Both the position numbers and the translations under genes were made by a program. Below the pieces are notes generated by a model. The model did no database searches and had not been told where the DNA came from. It saw only the letters and a list, made by a program, of their open reading frames with translations. Below are positions 23,372 through 35,064 of a stretch of 64,000 bases of DNA, piece by piece. How positions within the stretch are numbered: position 1 is the first letter of the stretch; each line of letters starts with the position of its first letter. This DNA is from Epichloe hybrida (Eukaryota > Ascomycota > Sordariomycetes > Hypocreales > Clavicipitaceae): contig JAFEKR010000002.1 in the NCBI GenBank assembly GCA_019022495.1, forward strand, positions 3,534,001 through 3,598,000. The letters run 5' to 3'.

Positions 23372-24184
23372 ATGGCACCAAATGCACATTTTGAGCCTGA
23401 TGTGTTCACGTGTACTTTCTGTTATCGTCTTTCGGCTCAGAAACCGCATATTCTCGGACAGTCTGCGCGGCTCACCTGTGCCGAGTGCTACGTCATTATT
23501 ATCGACCTCTCGATATGCTGGGCATGCGGGGAGTTGGTTCTGCGAGAAGCAGACTGTGTGAGCTTTGGATGGTGTTTCTGGCATCGAGCTTGCTATGGCT
23601 GCTTGATCTACGGGAGTCGAAAGTTGTGCATAGGTGTGCTGGATTCGCCAAAAGATGCAACTGTTACAGATAAGGATATTGATCACGGCCAGAAGAGCCA
23701 AAGGGCAGAAATTTTGCAGTCGCCTCTTTGTGCATTATGTGCTGTCGAGTGCGAGCTTGATTCGCTGGATGAGCAGGGAATACTTCAACGGGGACTGAAG
23801 AGAATCGATTTGATTGATGGAGGAGTAACGAGACGTCGATGGATTAAGAGGCCCAGAGATCAGCTCGAGAGTTGCTGGCCATCGAAAGCAATGAACGAAC
23901 AGTCGGGCCACGGAAATGGGGACAACCAAACAGAAGGGAAGCGAGAGCTACCCATGATCTGGGTGGACATGAACGATCCCATCAATGGACACTCTTTTCG
24001 GCCATATCCTTCGAAGCCTATCCCGCGGCACATGCAGCATGTTCTGGAAGATGATACAGTGAGGTCCAATCAACAGTCCGTCTCTTCTGGGTTGCCGATG
24101 AGAAAGCAATGGATTGCTCGCCCCCTTGAGCGAGATGAGCGATGGAAGCGACGTTCAGAGCCATGCCGTAAACTTGGCTACTAA
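23372..24184 (+). CDS. LIM-type zinc-finger protein with a substituted zinc ligand
   Basis: From MAPNAHFEPD the frame gives 270 residues without introns. An in-frame ATG at 23327 (MRPMVEYP) is an alternative start. Residues 10-75 are Cys-rich: CTFC, CAEC, then CWAC, 18 residues, HRACYGC. The last part matches the first half of a LIM domain (C-x2-C-x18-H-x2-C-x2-C). The next LIM ligand is expected two residues after YGC, but the sequence reads LIYG, with Tyr where Cys is usual. A downstream CALC at about residue 123 could supply later ligands. The remainder is polar and basic. LIM domains mediate protein binding, often to the cytoskeleton or transcription factors; this protein's partner is unknown. 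A codon error TGC to TAC would restore the consensus, so the base deserves checking. Confidence 0.75.
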   Translation: MAPNAHFEPDVFTCTFCYRLSAQKPHILGQSARLTCAECYVIIIDLSICWACGELVLREADCVSFGWCFWHRACYGCLIYGSRKLCIGVLDSPKDATVTDKDIDHGQKSQRAEILQSPLCALCAVECELDSLDEQGILQRGLKRIDLIDGGVTRRRWIKRPRDQLESCWPSKAMNEQSGHGNGDNQTEGKRELPMIWVDMNDPINGHSFRPYPSKPIPRHMQHVLEDDTVRSNQQSVSSGLPMRKQWIARPLERDERWKRRSEPCRKLGY

Positions 24185-25014
24185 AGAATCTCGACCAGTT
24201 CCTAAAAAACCTAGAACCTAGTTGCACTCTTCGTGTCTGAGAGGTATGAAACACGAACAAATGTAGACATCGTTACGATAGATGGCATGGAGTAGTCTTT
24301 ATTCTCAGTTGACATGGACAAAAACCACGAGAGTTGAAAGAGAGTAACGTCGGGCAAAAAAAAGCATCTGAATTTGTGGCTGTCACGATCTTGCATCCGA
24401 GGCCAATGATTGGCCCGAGATGAAGACAGCACTGTTCGCTGAACTGTGGTGTGGGGGCTGGTTGTTGTGCTGGTTGTTGTGCTGGATGTTGTGCTGGATG
24501 TTGTGCTGGTGTGGCTTCCTCCGGGCACGGCCTGCTAATAGTGCCACACACAGACAAGGGCTGCGCGCGGCTAACAGATGCCGGCGCGGAGCCCTAATAA
24601 CAGAATCCACCACAAAAAATTACGGAATTAAGCGAAAAGGTGGGCCAGCCAGCAGCTACGTACAAGCACACACAAGCACCGAGGCCGCCGCGTGCGTTGC
24701 TTGGTCGTGCCTACAGTGGGTGTACATATTAATACTTGCTAGTCTGGCCGTCTGGGTCTGCACCAACAAGTAATAGAGCAGCGACCCCAGAACAAGCGGA
24801 TCGTGCAGGTTCTTCCCACTGCCATCACCACACTCCAGCTGCTGACTGACTCTTTTTTTGCCGGCGCCTCATCACCTCTCACCCCCCGAAGAGACTTTTG
24901 CGCGCTGAATCCTCCCCGAGGTCATGCCATCTTAAGCACCTCCCCCTTCCTCCACAAGTAGCACCCGACCGCCGACACCGACAATTGCAAAGTAGCCGAC
25001 CAAAGGCCATCAAG
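24185..25014. other. Intergenic with 12-bp repeat; Stm1 leader
   Basis: A tandem repeat sits at 24459-24509. The last 150 bp before the Stm1 start are strongly pyrimidine-rich (CACCCCCCGAAG, CTCCCCCTTCCTCC), as is common upstream of highly expressed fungal translation genes. No other gene is seen. Confidence 0.5.
24459..24509. repeat. 12-bp minisatellite, 4.25 copies
   Basis: Units are TGGTTGTTGTGC twice and then TGGATGTTGTGC twice, followed by TGG. The shared substitution in neighbouring units shows local duplication after divergence. It lies outside any gene that I support. Confidence 0.9.
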
Positions 25015-26424
25015 ATGTCCCAGGTCGCTTCTCAGGTATGCTGATTGCTCTCGTGGTCTCTGGCCATTGCCGTCTACTTTGATAGTGACTGCAGAGCTAA
25101 CTGTTCGATGCCGTAGAACCGTTTCGCCTACTTCGGTATGGACATTGCCCAATTCCTTCGCGTCCGATTAGAAAATACTCCCTTGGCCGTCCTTGGATGC
25201 ATCATGGCTGAGATGTCTTGCTCGCGAATTGAGCCAAGCTCAACCCATTTATTTTGACTAACGCGACACCACATCAACAGGCAACGACGACGACGGCGAG
25301 GACAAGCCCATTGCCCCCGTCAAGACCGTCGACAAGGCTGCCACTCGCACCACCAAGCGCACTGTTGAGCCCCAGGCTCCCGCTGCTCCCACTCGCGGCA
25401 CTGGTAACCGCCGCGGAGGTCCCCGCGGAAATGAGGCTGGTAGGTTCGATCTACATGTGATCAAATCGCTTCGAGGTGCCTCAAAATCTTATTGTTCAGA
25501 GGGCGAGACGCTGATGGATTTCGTCAACAGCTTTCCGCGACCGTGGTGCCGGTAGCGACCACAACCACGCTCGCTCCACTGAAGAGGCCCCTAGAGATGG
25601 TCCTCGTGGTGGTCAAGGTGCTCGCGTCCGTGGCAGTAAGTGTCCATTCTTGAGTCGGCTACTTCGACAGAGATTCGGGACATAATGTCGGAAGTATTAA
25701 CAAGTCACTCGGCAGGCCGTGGCTCTCGCCGGCCCCGTGAGGGCGAGGACCGCCACACCACTCGATCCGGTGCTCACGGGTATGCCCAATTCCACATCCC
25801 ACCTGTCACGGCACTCACCGTCTTTTCATCAACATATAAACTGACGAATCTCGATGCAGTGGTTCCGAGAAGCAGGCTGCCCAGTCATGGGGTGCCGTTG
25901 AGGGCGAAGCTGAATTAAAGGACGAGCAGGCTGGCGAGGCTATTGCTCGATCTGAGAGGAAGGAAGCCCTCGCTGAGGATGGCGCTGGCGAGGAGCCAAC
26001 TGAGCCCGAGGACAATAGCGTCTCTTACGTCGACTACCTCGCCCAGCAGGCCGAGAAGAAGCTCGCCCTTGAGAGCGGCTTCAAAGTCCGTGGGGCCAAC
26101 GAGGGTAGCAAGCTCGACAAGAAATGGGCCAATGCCAAGGCTCTCGAGAAGAACGACGACGAGGAGTTCATCTCTGGCAGCTACGGCAAGAAGCAGCGTG
26201 AGCGTGAGCGCAAGGTCAAGCAGACCCTGGATTTCGACCCTCGTTACGTTGAAGCTGAGCGCTCTCGTGGAAGCAGCCGCGGCGGACGCGGCGGACGTGG
26301 TGGACGCGGTGGTGAGCGTGGTGGCGATCGCGGCCGTGGAGGCAACTTCCGCGGCGGACGTGGTGGTGCCGCTCCCATCAACACCAAGGATGAGTCCGCC
26401 TTCCCCAGCCTCGGCGGCAAATAA
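25015..26424 (+). CDS. STM1: Stm1/SERBP1-family ribosome-associated RNA-binding protein
   Basis: Six exons, 25015-25035, 25117-25135, 25281-25439, 25531-25635, 25716-25779 and 25860-26424, give 310 residues. All junctions are GT-AG and phases close. The N-terminus reads MSQVASQNRFAYFGNDDDGED, as in Stm1 and HABP4/SERBP1 proteins. The middle is basic and Arg/Gly-rich. The conserved block SVSYVDYLAQQAEKK is at about residue 160, followed by a charged stretch, then RGG repeats and the end SAFPSLGGK. In yeast, Stm1 binds the 80S mRNA channel, preserves inactive ribosomes and also binds telomeric G4 DNA. That role is inferred here from family membership. Exons 1 and 2 are only 21 and 19 nt. Confidence 0.93.
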
Positions 26425-27690
26425 AACGCCTCAACAATTGGCGTACAGTGGCCCCCTGATGACGGTATTTTTGACGTGTACATGTGCCGAGATACCCCAA
26501 TATGGCTTTGTATGTGTCGACATGGATTGATGTACCTAGTTCAAGAGGAGAGCCCTTCCAAGTGTCATTTTGTGTCGGGGGACCGTTCTTCTTGGAAAAG
26601 AACGGCACCCCAAGGCGCTTACTATTTAGAGAAGATGTGAAGACTGGAAAAAAAGAAATTAGTCAGATGCGTGTCTAGAAAAGGTGTGACAAGTGAGAAA
26701 GCAAGAGAGGAAAAAGTGACGACAAAAAGGGAAGATGGAAGAAGAAGAAGAAAAACCCAACTTTCTACGAAACAAGAGAGTTTCAACATGCTCCATATCC
26801 TACCTAGCAAGGGACAAAAGTAACATGAGAGGAAGAAAAAGCCAGGACCTGTATTGTACTCCCCCTTTTCATCATACCCACGATCAGGCTGCCGCCCTGC
26901 CCTACCCTGCCCGTCAAATGAGATGGGATGGGAAGGAGAGGAAAGGAAAAAGCAACGAGCCCTTTGGTCCGAGTCTGACGGTAAATTCTTTTCGACTGCC
27001 ATCTCTGGTCCTCGCAGCCTACCCCGTGGATTTATTCTTCTGCCCCCCCTTTTCCCTTCTCTCTTCCGTTTCGTTTCTTTGATTTCGCTCTTACACTATA
27101 TCAGCCTAGGTATCACTATAACTGTCTTCATATATATATATATTTCCTAATAAGAAACTCGCTTGCTTGTGGTTGAGGGGATCCATTCGAGCTGCAAAGC
27201 TACCGAGTAGTCGACGCCATGCGTAAACAAGACTTTGCCCTCGTCATGCCCAGAACAAGTTTGTTGGCTGGTTGTCTGACCTTTCAACACCTGCCTCTAC
27301 CAAGGACCCTCGACTAGTCTACGGCCGGAGCCCCCTTTTCGTGAATACATAATTAGTCAACATCGCACTCGTCAAGAATTCTTATTAAGCTTATATACAT
27401 CATGGTCTGCCGCTTTTGAACTCGCCCACATTGCCTCGTCATGCAACACATCTCATCTGATGATGCCCATCCATGGATGCATGGGAACAACGACAACAAC
27501 GACAAGCGTTCAGTATGAACATGAATAATGCTTTCCCCGTATTTCATCTCCTTTCCCCCACACGATGCCGGTAAGCTGAGATTTGATAAACAAGTATGTA
27601 CTGATCCAGATGCGGAGTATTTTTCTAAAAAAAAAGCAGAAAACCCATAATTCCCGTCGCCATGATGATTACAAATGTCAAAAATGCCGT
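26425..27690. other. Convergent 3' regions
   Basis: This lies between the Stm1 stop and the stop of the minus-strand PHD gene. It is A/G-rich around 26690-26760 and has a (TA)n run at 27130-27145. I see no gene. Confidence 0.5.
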
Positions 27691-30225
27691 CTATCTTTCT
27701 TTTTCAACCGGCATTCTTTTTCCTACCGAAAAGACCGGAACAATTTGTTCCCCAGCGGAGATACCGCGGGTTCCGATACCCAACGCATTGTCTCGCTCGC
27801 TATCTCGTGTACGCCTTCGGATCATGTTGGGTGTATTCGCACAAAACCCACAAATATACACGCTTGGCATCGTTCGCCTGGTAATGTTGATACATTGTCC
27901 ATGAAGCCACATTTCACACGACTCGCTAAGGAACCGTCTTGTTAGTCATTTCCAATCTTGTAGAACATATCCAGTGGCCACATACCATTGGACCATGAAG
28001 CCTTCTCCCTCGTCTGCCTTGCTATTGTTGCACACACAGCGCATGCCGTAATTATCAGGGCCGTAGCTGGACTCGGTCAGACTCGTCGGCGAAATGATTC
28101 CTCCAGGGAAATTGCGTAGATGAGTGGTGTTGAACAATCGTTGGGATCTTGAACTGCTCAGTCGCAGGGATCGTTTCTGTCGATCCTGAACTACTTTACG
28201 TAGCTCGCTCGTGGCATCCCCGACCTTGCCAGGTCTCTCGTTGACCACAGTCTCTGCCTCGCTCTCTCCTTCGTTGGCCGAGTTGCTATTGCTTCTTTCG
28301 CTTACACTTCTCCTGGACGAGTGAAAAATCGAACCGACGGGTTTTCGGGGGTCCGGAAGAGCAAAGGATGTATGGAATGAGCTGTTGCGACTCGGGATGA
28401 TGATCGGCTCGTCATCCGTATCAGAATCCTCGCCGCACTCTACTGATGAGCAATAGCCCCCCCGACTTGTCGCCAGGTCTTGAGAGCTTCGACTCCGAGC
28501 CATCATCAGAGAACTCCCTCCTCCGCCCATAGTCGTCTCCGTTCGGGCACGTCCATGGGCATCGATGAACAACCGTACCGAGGTACGTGGGCGGGAGTGT
28601 GGGGAGGTTTCAGGGATGGATGCGAGACTGGTCAAGCGCTGCTGGTTTTTGAACGGCGATATCCTCCCTGATACACGACCTGTTGTTGACTTGCTGGCCG
28701 CGAGCCCCGAACCACTAGCTGGCTTGGCTGCAGCAGGAGCTAAAAGTGGAAGGGCTCCTCTTCTGATGAGCTTCTTGCCTCGGCTTTCACTGACACTTCG
28801 GCCGAGCCCTGGCCTTCCCGATGCCTTCACAGGTGAGCTGGCGATTGCTCGATTTGGAACTTCGGTGTTGTTCTTTGTCTCCCGGGAGCTACTCGACCTG
28901 CGGATGTCTGCTCCTTGCGCTTTTCCTCTTTGTGCAATTGCTGCCTCGGCTGAACCAGACTGAGCATAGCTGCCGAGATCAGCACCCGCGGCTGCGCTCT
29001 GGGGACGGCTAAATAGGAGACCAGGGTTAACTGCGTCACTAGCGTTGCTTATGCCGAATGGATCGTCGTCCATGCTGGTCGTATTAGTAGCAGGATATGC
29101 TGCTGGTATTGAGTGACAAGCAACATTGGTACAGGCAGGGTTGGGCACGGGTGGTTTTGGGGCCAGTATCCTTTCCTGTCCGGAAGGTTGTAAATTTTCT
29201 TGATTCGAGGATGGCGGGGCATTTGGATCCTGGAAAAGCTGAATGTCACTGTTCCAATCAAATGAACCAGTATGGCGATGAGACGATGACGTAGGGGGTT
29301 GGAATAAAAGGGTTCCCGATGTCGCGAAATCAATATCCATGCCCATAGACATTGATGGGTCCCAGAAGTTGGGTTGCGTACCGGCTGGGGCTGACATGGG
29401 ATATCCAAACATATCCCCAACATTGCCCATGAACGTTGCCATGTCCTGCTGTGAAGGATCATGGAAATCTGCATGACCGAAACCTTGGTCATGTTGCATG
29501 CTGGGCTTTCGGACGAGCTTGCGCCCTCCCTTACGAGCTGTGGGTGGGGGTGATATGACCTGCGTCGGTTCCGTCGGTTCAGTCTCGGTAATGGTGCCTC
29601 GCCGAGCCCTCTTCGATGAAGTCGGAGTCTTGCACGAGGCAGGGCTTAATTGAGACTGTGAAATGGTGGCCGAGGGACTCTTTCGTATGATGGACTGGTC
29701 GGGAGAGGAAATTGATTGATGGGCGTGATCCACTGGTGGCAGACAAGCGCTTGACTTGGATGAAGCGTGATTAACATGCGCTGCTATTTCGACGGCAAAG
29801 CCCTCAGCAGACAAAATACGTTTGTGGCCCAACGAAGATGCTGCTGATGCAGTTGCCCCGGCAAAGTCAGGAAATATGCCTTGTGTACCTCGTAAATTGC
29901 CTGGGGTAGCGTTGAAGACAGAATACTCCTCCGCGAAGCGAGGAGTAAGACCGCCGGCCTCGGTAAAAGAACCCTGATAGGGCTTGGGTGTTTCGAAAAC
30001 GGGGCTCGGAAATGCGATGGATTTGGGCGTTTGTTTCGGTGTGGGTGGCTGAGCGTTTGGATCTCCAAAGCTACTAATCCGTACGGAGTGCACACGTTGT
30101 GTTCATCAGTAATAAGTCCAAACGTGCAGCTTTTTGATGGTGGTGAAAAGTGGAGATTGGGAACTTCGGCAGTGGTGGTGGGTGGATGAGTGAATGTACC
30201 TTGCAGCCAGAGGATCCTCGCTCAT
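27691..30225 (-). CDS. PHD-finger chromatin protein
   Basis: Minus-strand exons 30225-30200, 30073-27986 and 27925-27691 give 782 residues. Exon 1 encodes MSEDPLAA, and exon 2 continues SSFGDPNAQPPTPKQTPK, the usual start of this fungal family. The long middle is Ser/Pro-rich and disordered with an RKGGRKLVRK basic patch. The C-terminus is a PHD finger: CVCNNSKADEGEGFMVQC, then ESCEMWLHGQC, then CGFC, with Cys4-His-Cys3 spacing and the conserved W-L-H. The 60-nt last intron splits the finger between its third Cys codon bases, so reading through it would destroy the domain. PHD fingers read histone tails, commonly methylated H3K4. I infer a nuclear histone-binding role without naming a complex. 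The first intron has a tandem TAGTAG acceptor and contains a TCCGTACGGAGT word. Confidence 0.9.
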
Positions 30226-31814
30226 AGCAACTCTGTGATGGCAATTACACTATGACAAAAAAATAGGTTCATCCCTGGGTCCGCATCCAAGCCTTGAATA
30301 TGGCCAGTGGTGTGTGTGATCTGAACAGTTGCGTGCAAGGCGCTCGCGTATGTTCAATCAAGGTGATGCGGTACGAGGACGTACAGCAGACCGCGGCGGT
30401 TGTGCAATTGCAGACAACCGCAACCAACGCAACTGGTCGGAGGAAAGGACGATTACGAAAGTTGACCCAGTCCAAGTCGGCGGTGAGACTATGCGCAGAG
30501 AAACCAGGAATAGGCAAATAGGAGGGGAACAAGGCTAGAATGTTGTTCACACTCTGGAGACGCAAAGTGAAAAACAAATCGTGAGAGAGAGGAAGAGGGA
30601 CAGGACTTCGACCAGGGGAAAGAAAAAGAGGAATCAGCAGGTCGCTAGGTTTCTAAGAGCCTGCGTGAAGGGCAGAGGTTTTGTTAGCTGTGAGTCTGTG
30701 ACAGAGGCATTACTCCAAACAAGGTGTGGGAGTCAAAGGAGGGGGGATGGAGCTTGCCTTTGGCACCGCTAATAAAAGTCTAGTCAACAAGGGGGTACGG
30801 ATCCGTAGACACCCCGCTACTGAAAGAGTATGAGAGAAGGGAGACAGAATTTAGTTGCCGTGCAGCTGGTTTTGACACGACAGAATCGATTCGGGGGGGG
30901 GGGGATGTGAACTGAACGTGTCTCCAAATGGGGATGGCTGGGAAGGATAGGATGTCCGGGTGCGATGGAAATATAGATGAGAGGGCAATGATACTCAAGG
31001 CGAGTGGGATGGGATAATAAGCCAACGACCAAACGGCGGGATGAGATGGAGCGAGCGACTCGATCGGTTGGCGATGATTGTCTGGTCGGTGCACCGGGGG
31101 GGCTCTTGTCCAGGCACAGTGCAACGCCGGATCCGGCTTTCGACCTTTTTTTTTTTTTTTTGAGGAGGGGGGGGGGTTTCGAGGGTTTGGTGAGGGGACA
31201 ACCAACGAGAGAGCAATTGGTGGATCACTTTCAATCGAACAGCGAGGACCGACCGATATTAACTCAGATCCGAGAAAAGGGCGGAACAGGGATGTTTGGA
31301 TGACCTGAGTCTTGCTGACTGACCTGGGATTGGCCATGCATGGCTCAGATCAGCTTCCTCCGGGTCCTTGCCGCGACTAATAACAAGAAGGATTCGCTAA
31401 TTAAGCCGTTTCTGTTGCAAACCATCGGCCGTGCCCTGGAAGCTCCAACTATCATCTGTGGGTTGTTTGCCAGTTAACCGAGTTACCGTCTATTTTGATC
31501 CGTCATGGCTGCCTCGGCCAGTCTGGTCGGGCTGCACTCCTGCACTCTGGCCACTCTGGCTGTATGACAAGTGGATGATGTCCGCCCGTCCCCAGAACCT
31601 TGATACGATGACGAGGTCTCGCTGTTGCTCCCTTCTGGTCGCAGTCCTTTGTGTGCCTCGCATCGACCTGGAGTTTCCAGGGAGAGAGTGCCGTGTTGTT
31701 TGAGTGTTTGAGTGGCTCAAGGGACAAGCGGAGACTCACAACGCACACATCGTTCCACTGTGTGATGGGTGTGATGGCCGGCTGCACCTCGCAGTATTCC
31801 GTAATAGGCGTTCG
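30226..31814. other. Intergenic upstream of the PHD gene
   Basis: The open frames here, up to 185 codons on the minus strand (31337-30780), are low-complexity and unlike any family. The DNA has homopolymer tracts: G-run at about 30892-30903, T-run then G-run at 31146-31176. A TACGGATCCGTA word is at 30796. Confidence 0.5.
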
Positions 31815-31816
31815 TA

Positions 31817-32333
31817 CGGATGTCTAAGTCAAAAGTCGTGTCCCCTGCACCCTGCTGCCTAGAGTGGCCTGAGGCATTAACGTAGTAGCCTAAGGCATAT
31901 AAATAGTCTAGAATAACACAAGGAAAATTAAATAAGGTATCTCTGCTATATAAACTACATATAAAAGTAACTTATCCTAGTTATTATTAGATTTTTCCTT
32001 TATATTACTAGAATCTAAGGCATTAAGGTTATTAGGACTATTAGGACTATTAAGCTTATAAGGGTTAAAAACTTACCTTCTTTTATTATTATTAACATTA
32101 TGTAATAAGCGGAGATAGAAGCAGCTAGGCAAGGGAAGTAGCTAGATAAGGTAAAAGCTAGCTAACTTTAGCAATAGTTATAGCACTAGTGGCAAAAGCG
32201 GGCAAAGAGAGGGGAACCAGAGAAGAGGTAAGCCTCTTATTTAATTTACCTAGTGAGACTACGACCCCGCTGGCTAATTACATCCTTGACTAGGGTCGCG
32301 TGCAGGGGACACGACTTTTGACTTGGACATCCG
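31817..32333. mobile_element. TA-flanked inverted-repeat element (Tc1/mariner-type MITE or relic)
   Basis: The ends are 34-bp inverted repeats with one mismatch: CGGATGTCTAAGTCAAAAG at 31817 and the complement of CGGATGTCCAAGTCAAAAG ending at 32333, continuing to CCCTGCAC in both. TA dinucleotides flank each side (31815-31816 and 32334-32335), the target duplication of the Tc1/mariner/pogo superfamily. The 450-bp interior is AT-rich and RIP-like with no open frame. It is therefore non-autonomous, either a MITE or the internally deleted relic of a larger element. Confidence 0.88.
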
Positions 32334-32335
32334 TA

Positions 32336-35064
32336 TTGCATCTCCCATCTCTCCCTCGGCGACGATGGGGGGCACAGAGAGCGGCGCATCCCGGAGGATC
32401 GAGCGTCTGCTGGTTGTCGTGTGAAATGTGTGAAAAGTTCTCGCATCTCGAATGGACGCAATGCACATGCAGCTTCATGACTATTGGCGCATATCTTCTC
32501 GGCCACTCCTTCCATGCCAAGTCGCTTCACTGATCAGGACACCTAAAACGGCAGGCACAATCCCACCAGACACTTCCTTCCTTCAGCACGCACTCGCAAG
32601 TCCCAACCCGAGCCGAGTCATCATCTCACGTTGGGTGCAACCGCGGGTTGTAATCCGTAATCCGTACGGAGTACATAGTTGTGGGCCAATTCGCCTTGTT
32701 GGGATTTTTACCGAAATAGGGAAAATTTGGCCCAACCCCGGAATATCGACCAGACAGATCTCGATCGACTTGCACAATTGCGTCTTTACAAACTTGACTA
32801 TCTTTGGCAGTGCTTGAGCCCCTTGGCCCCCTATTGATGGATGTTCCACACGAACTATGCAAAACCCCGATTTGACAGCCGAAATTCCCATTCTGCGTGC
32901 GAGAAGACTGCTCGTCTCACATGGCAGTTCTTTCTTCTTTTCTCCTTCTTCCAATGGAGCACTCCGGCCAGGAACAGAAAGAAACCTGTCTCGACATGTG
33001 GGACGTGTCTGACTTGGCCATCAGTCGACCGATAGGAGACGGTGAAAGCAAGAGTGCCTTTTTAAAATCTCACGTTTCAACTTCAGGGAAGTGACCTTCT
33101 CTCCGCTCATATTCAACGAGCGCGAGGCCATGGATCTGATCATCATTGTTGGTCGTCATCACATCACTTTTCCCTCAAAAAGCGTGTAGACACAAAGTGG
33201 TCATCAACGCATCAGCGCATCGCCGATTCATCGGGCAGAAACCTTCCACCATAGATTTGGGCAAATTGTTCTTGGCATCAAACACACTATGTCGGAGGGG
33301 CCGTGAAGCGCTGCCCAAGTCGTCGAATGTCTGGGAGCATGCTGGGACACAACGTGGTCGTTGGCGCGGTGGGAAAGGAACTGAAAGAACAGCCAATCAA
33401 CCGAACAAGTCATGCTAGCACGACTCACATTCAATCTATGGCAAGATTCTGAAAAGAGTTGGGCATGGATGGCGAACATGACACAATCTAAAAACCAGGG
33501 ACCATGTGTGGGTGGCGCACTTACTGCTCCGTACTATAGACCACTCCATTTTACATGTGGCCTTTGTTTAGTAAAAATCGGTGGTGAAACTGCTCAGCAA
33601 CTGCTCAGCAGCATTTGGGCTCGGCTTCAGATGAAACAATTCCATTACCTTCAAGAACATGCTTCTGAAACAAGTCAACCAAAGTCAACCACGCCGCACT
33701 AGCACGCACTGGCCTTGCCATTGGCGCTGGGCTGGGTCTGTGGCAGCAGCTCAGCTCCCGCCGAGAATGACTGGCTGTGATGGCACCACAAAGCTTCCTC
33801 GGTGGAAGCAGAACAGAGCACCCAAGGGAAGCGCATCTAAATGCCCAAAAGGCTAAGAGACACGATTCATTCACATTGTCAGTCAGCTCTGCATGTTGAA
33901 TCATCCCAGGTCGTCTGTTGGGGGTGAAAATGATGCCATCCATGAATCGTCCGTCTCCATACATCAGTTCAAACGGCGACGAACATTCACCTGCGTCGAA
34001 ACAAACACCGAATGGCTATGCTGCAAGAGAAAAGAGGCCACGATGTTCTCTCCTTCTCAAAGAAACTTTTCCAGTACGGAGTTGCAACCGAATTGGTCAT
34101 TCAAAATCTCTTCTCGCTGCGGAATTGACCAATGGGAAGGGGATTCCAATACACGCAGCTCCGTGACCTGATCCCGTCACATTTCTCATTCGATCACAAG
34201 ACTTCAAATGCAATCTCGCATGCAAATCTTGATGCGTGACATGATGGACTTCACAGCCCCCCTCCGGCCTGGAGAGAGCCCACCGACCCCCTCCATGAAC
34301 AAGAATGGGAAATATAAAAGTAAAATGAAACACAGGCTCAAGTCCGACCAGCTTCGTTGAGCAAAGGGCGAAAGATACAGCAGACTGTATATGCCCTACA
34401 AGTAGTGTGATGACCTAAATGGGAGAACCATGGTAGGATAAGAAATTCGCTCATAGCGCAATTGCCCCTCCACACAATCTGTAGCGGTATCGTATTGAGA
34501 TATATAGACGCAAGAGAAATAGAGACAAAAGAGCAAAAAATAGAAAATGAAATAGGACAAAGGGTCAGAGACCGGACAAACAAGAAAAGATCAAGTATGA
34601 CAGAACATACATAAAGTTGGTCGAAAGTTACATTAACGAAGGAATAAGAAGAGAAGAGAAGAAGAAGAAGAAATTTAGAACAATCAGCATCAAACAATTT
34701 GCAGCAAAGGCCAGGTCTCCATCCCAGGTCTTGACAGATTTCCCCCAGCTTCCAATAGTTCTACAGTTTGAAGCCCTGACCATATGTTCCTCGGCTACCC
34801 AAAAGCCCATGCAGAAACCGTCTATACTCCTATTTGCTTCCCAAATCATCGCACATGAGTCGTGACTGAAAAGTGAAACTATGCTCCGAGTCATCCATTT
34901 CTCGACAGCATTTCTAATAATATCGTGACTTCGTGACATCTCTCAATTCTTTTCCCTTCATCTGAAGGGAAGAATAATGAGTCGTCCAAGTATTCATGTC
35001 CATGACCAAAAAAAAAAAAAAAAAAAAACATAGGAGAGTTTAAAATCGAAACAAAAGTGTCTAT
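32336..35064. other. Gene-free interval
   Basis: I see no gene in about 2.7 kb; the frames are short and unconserved-looking. It has TCCGTA words at 32652-32676, 33530 and 34075, and a 21-base A run at 35008-35028 within the probable 3' region of the next gene. Confidence 0.45.
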
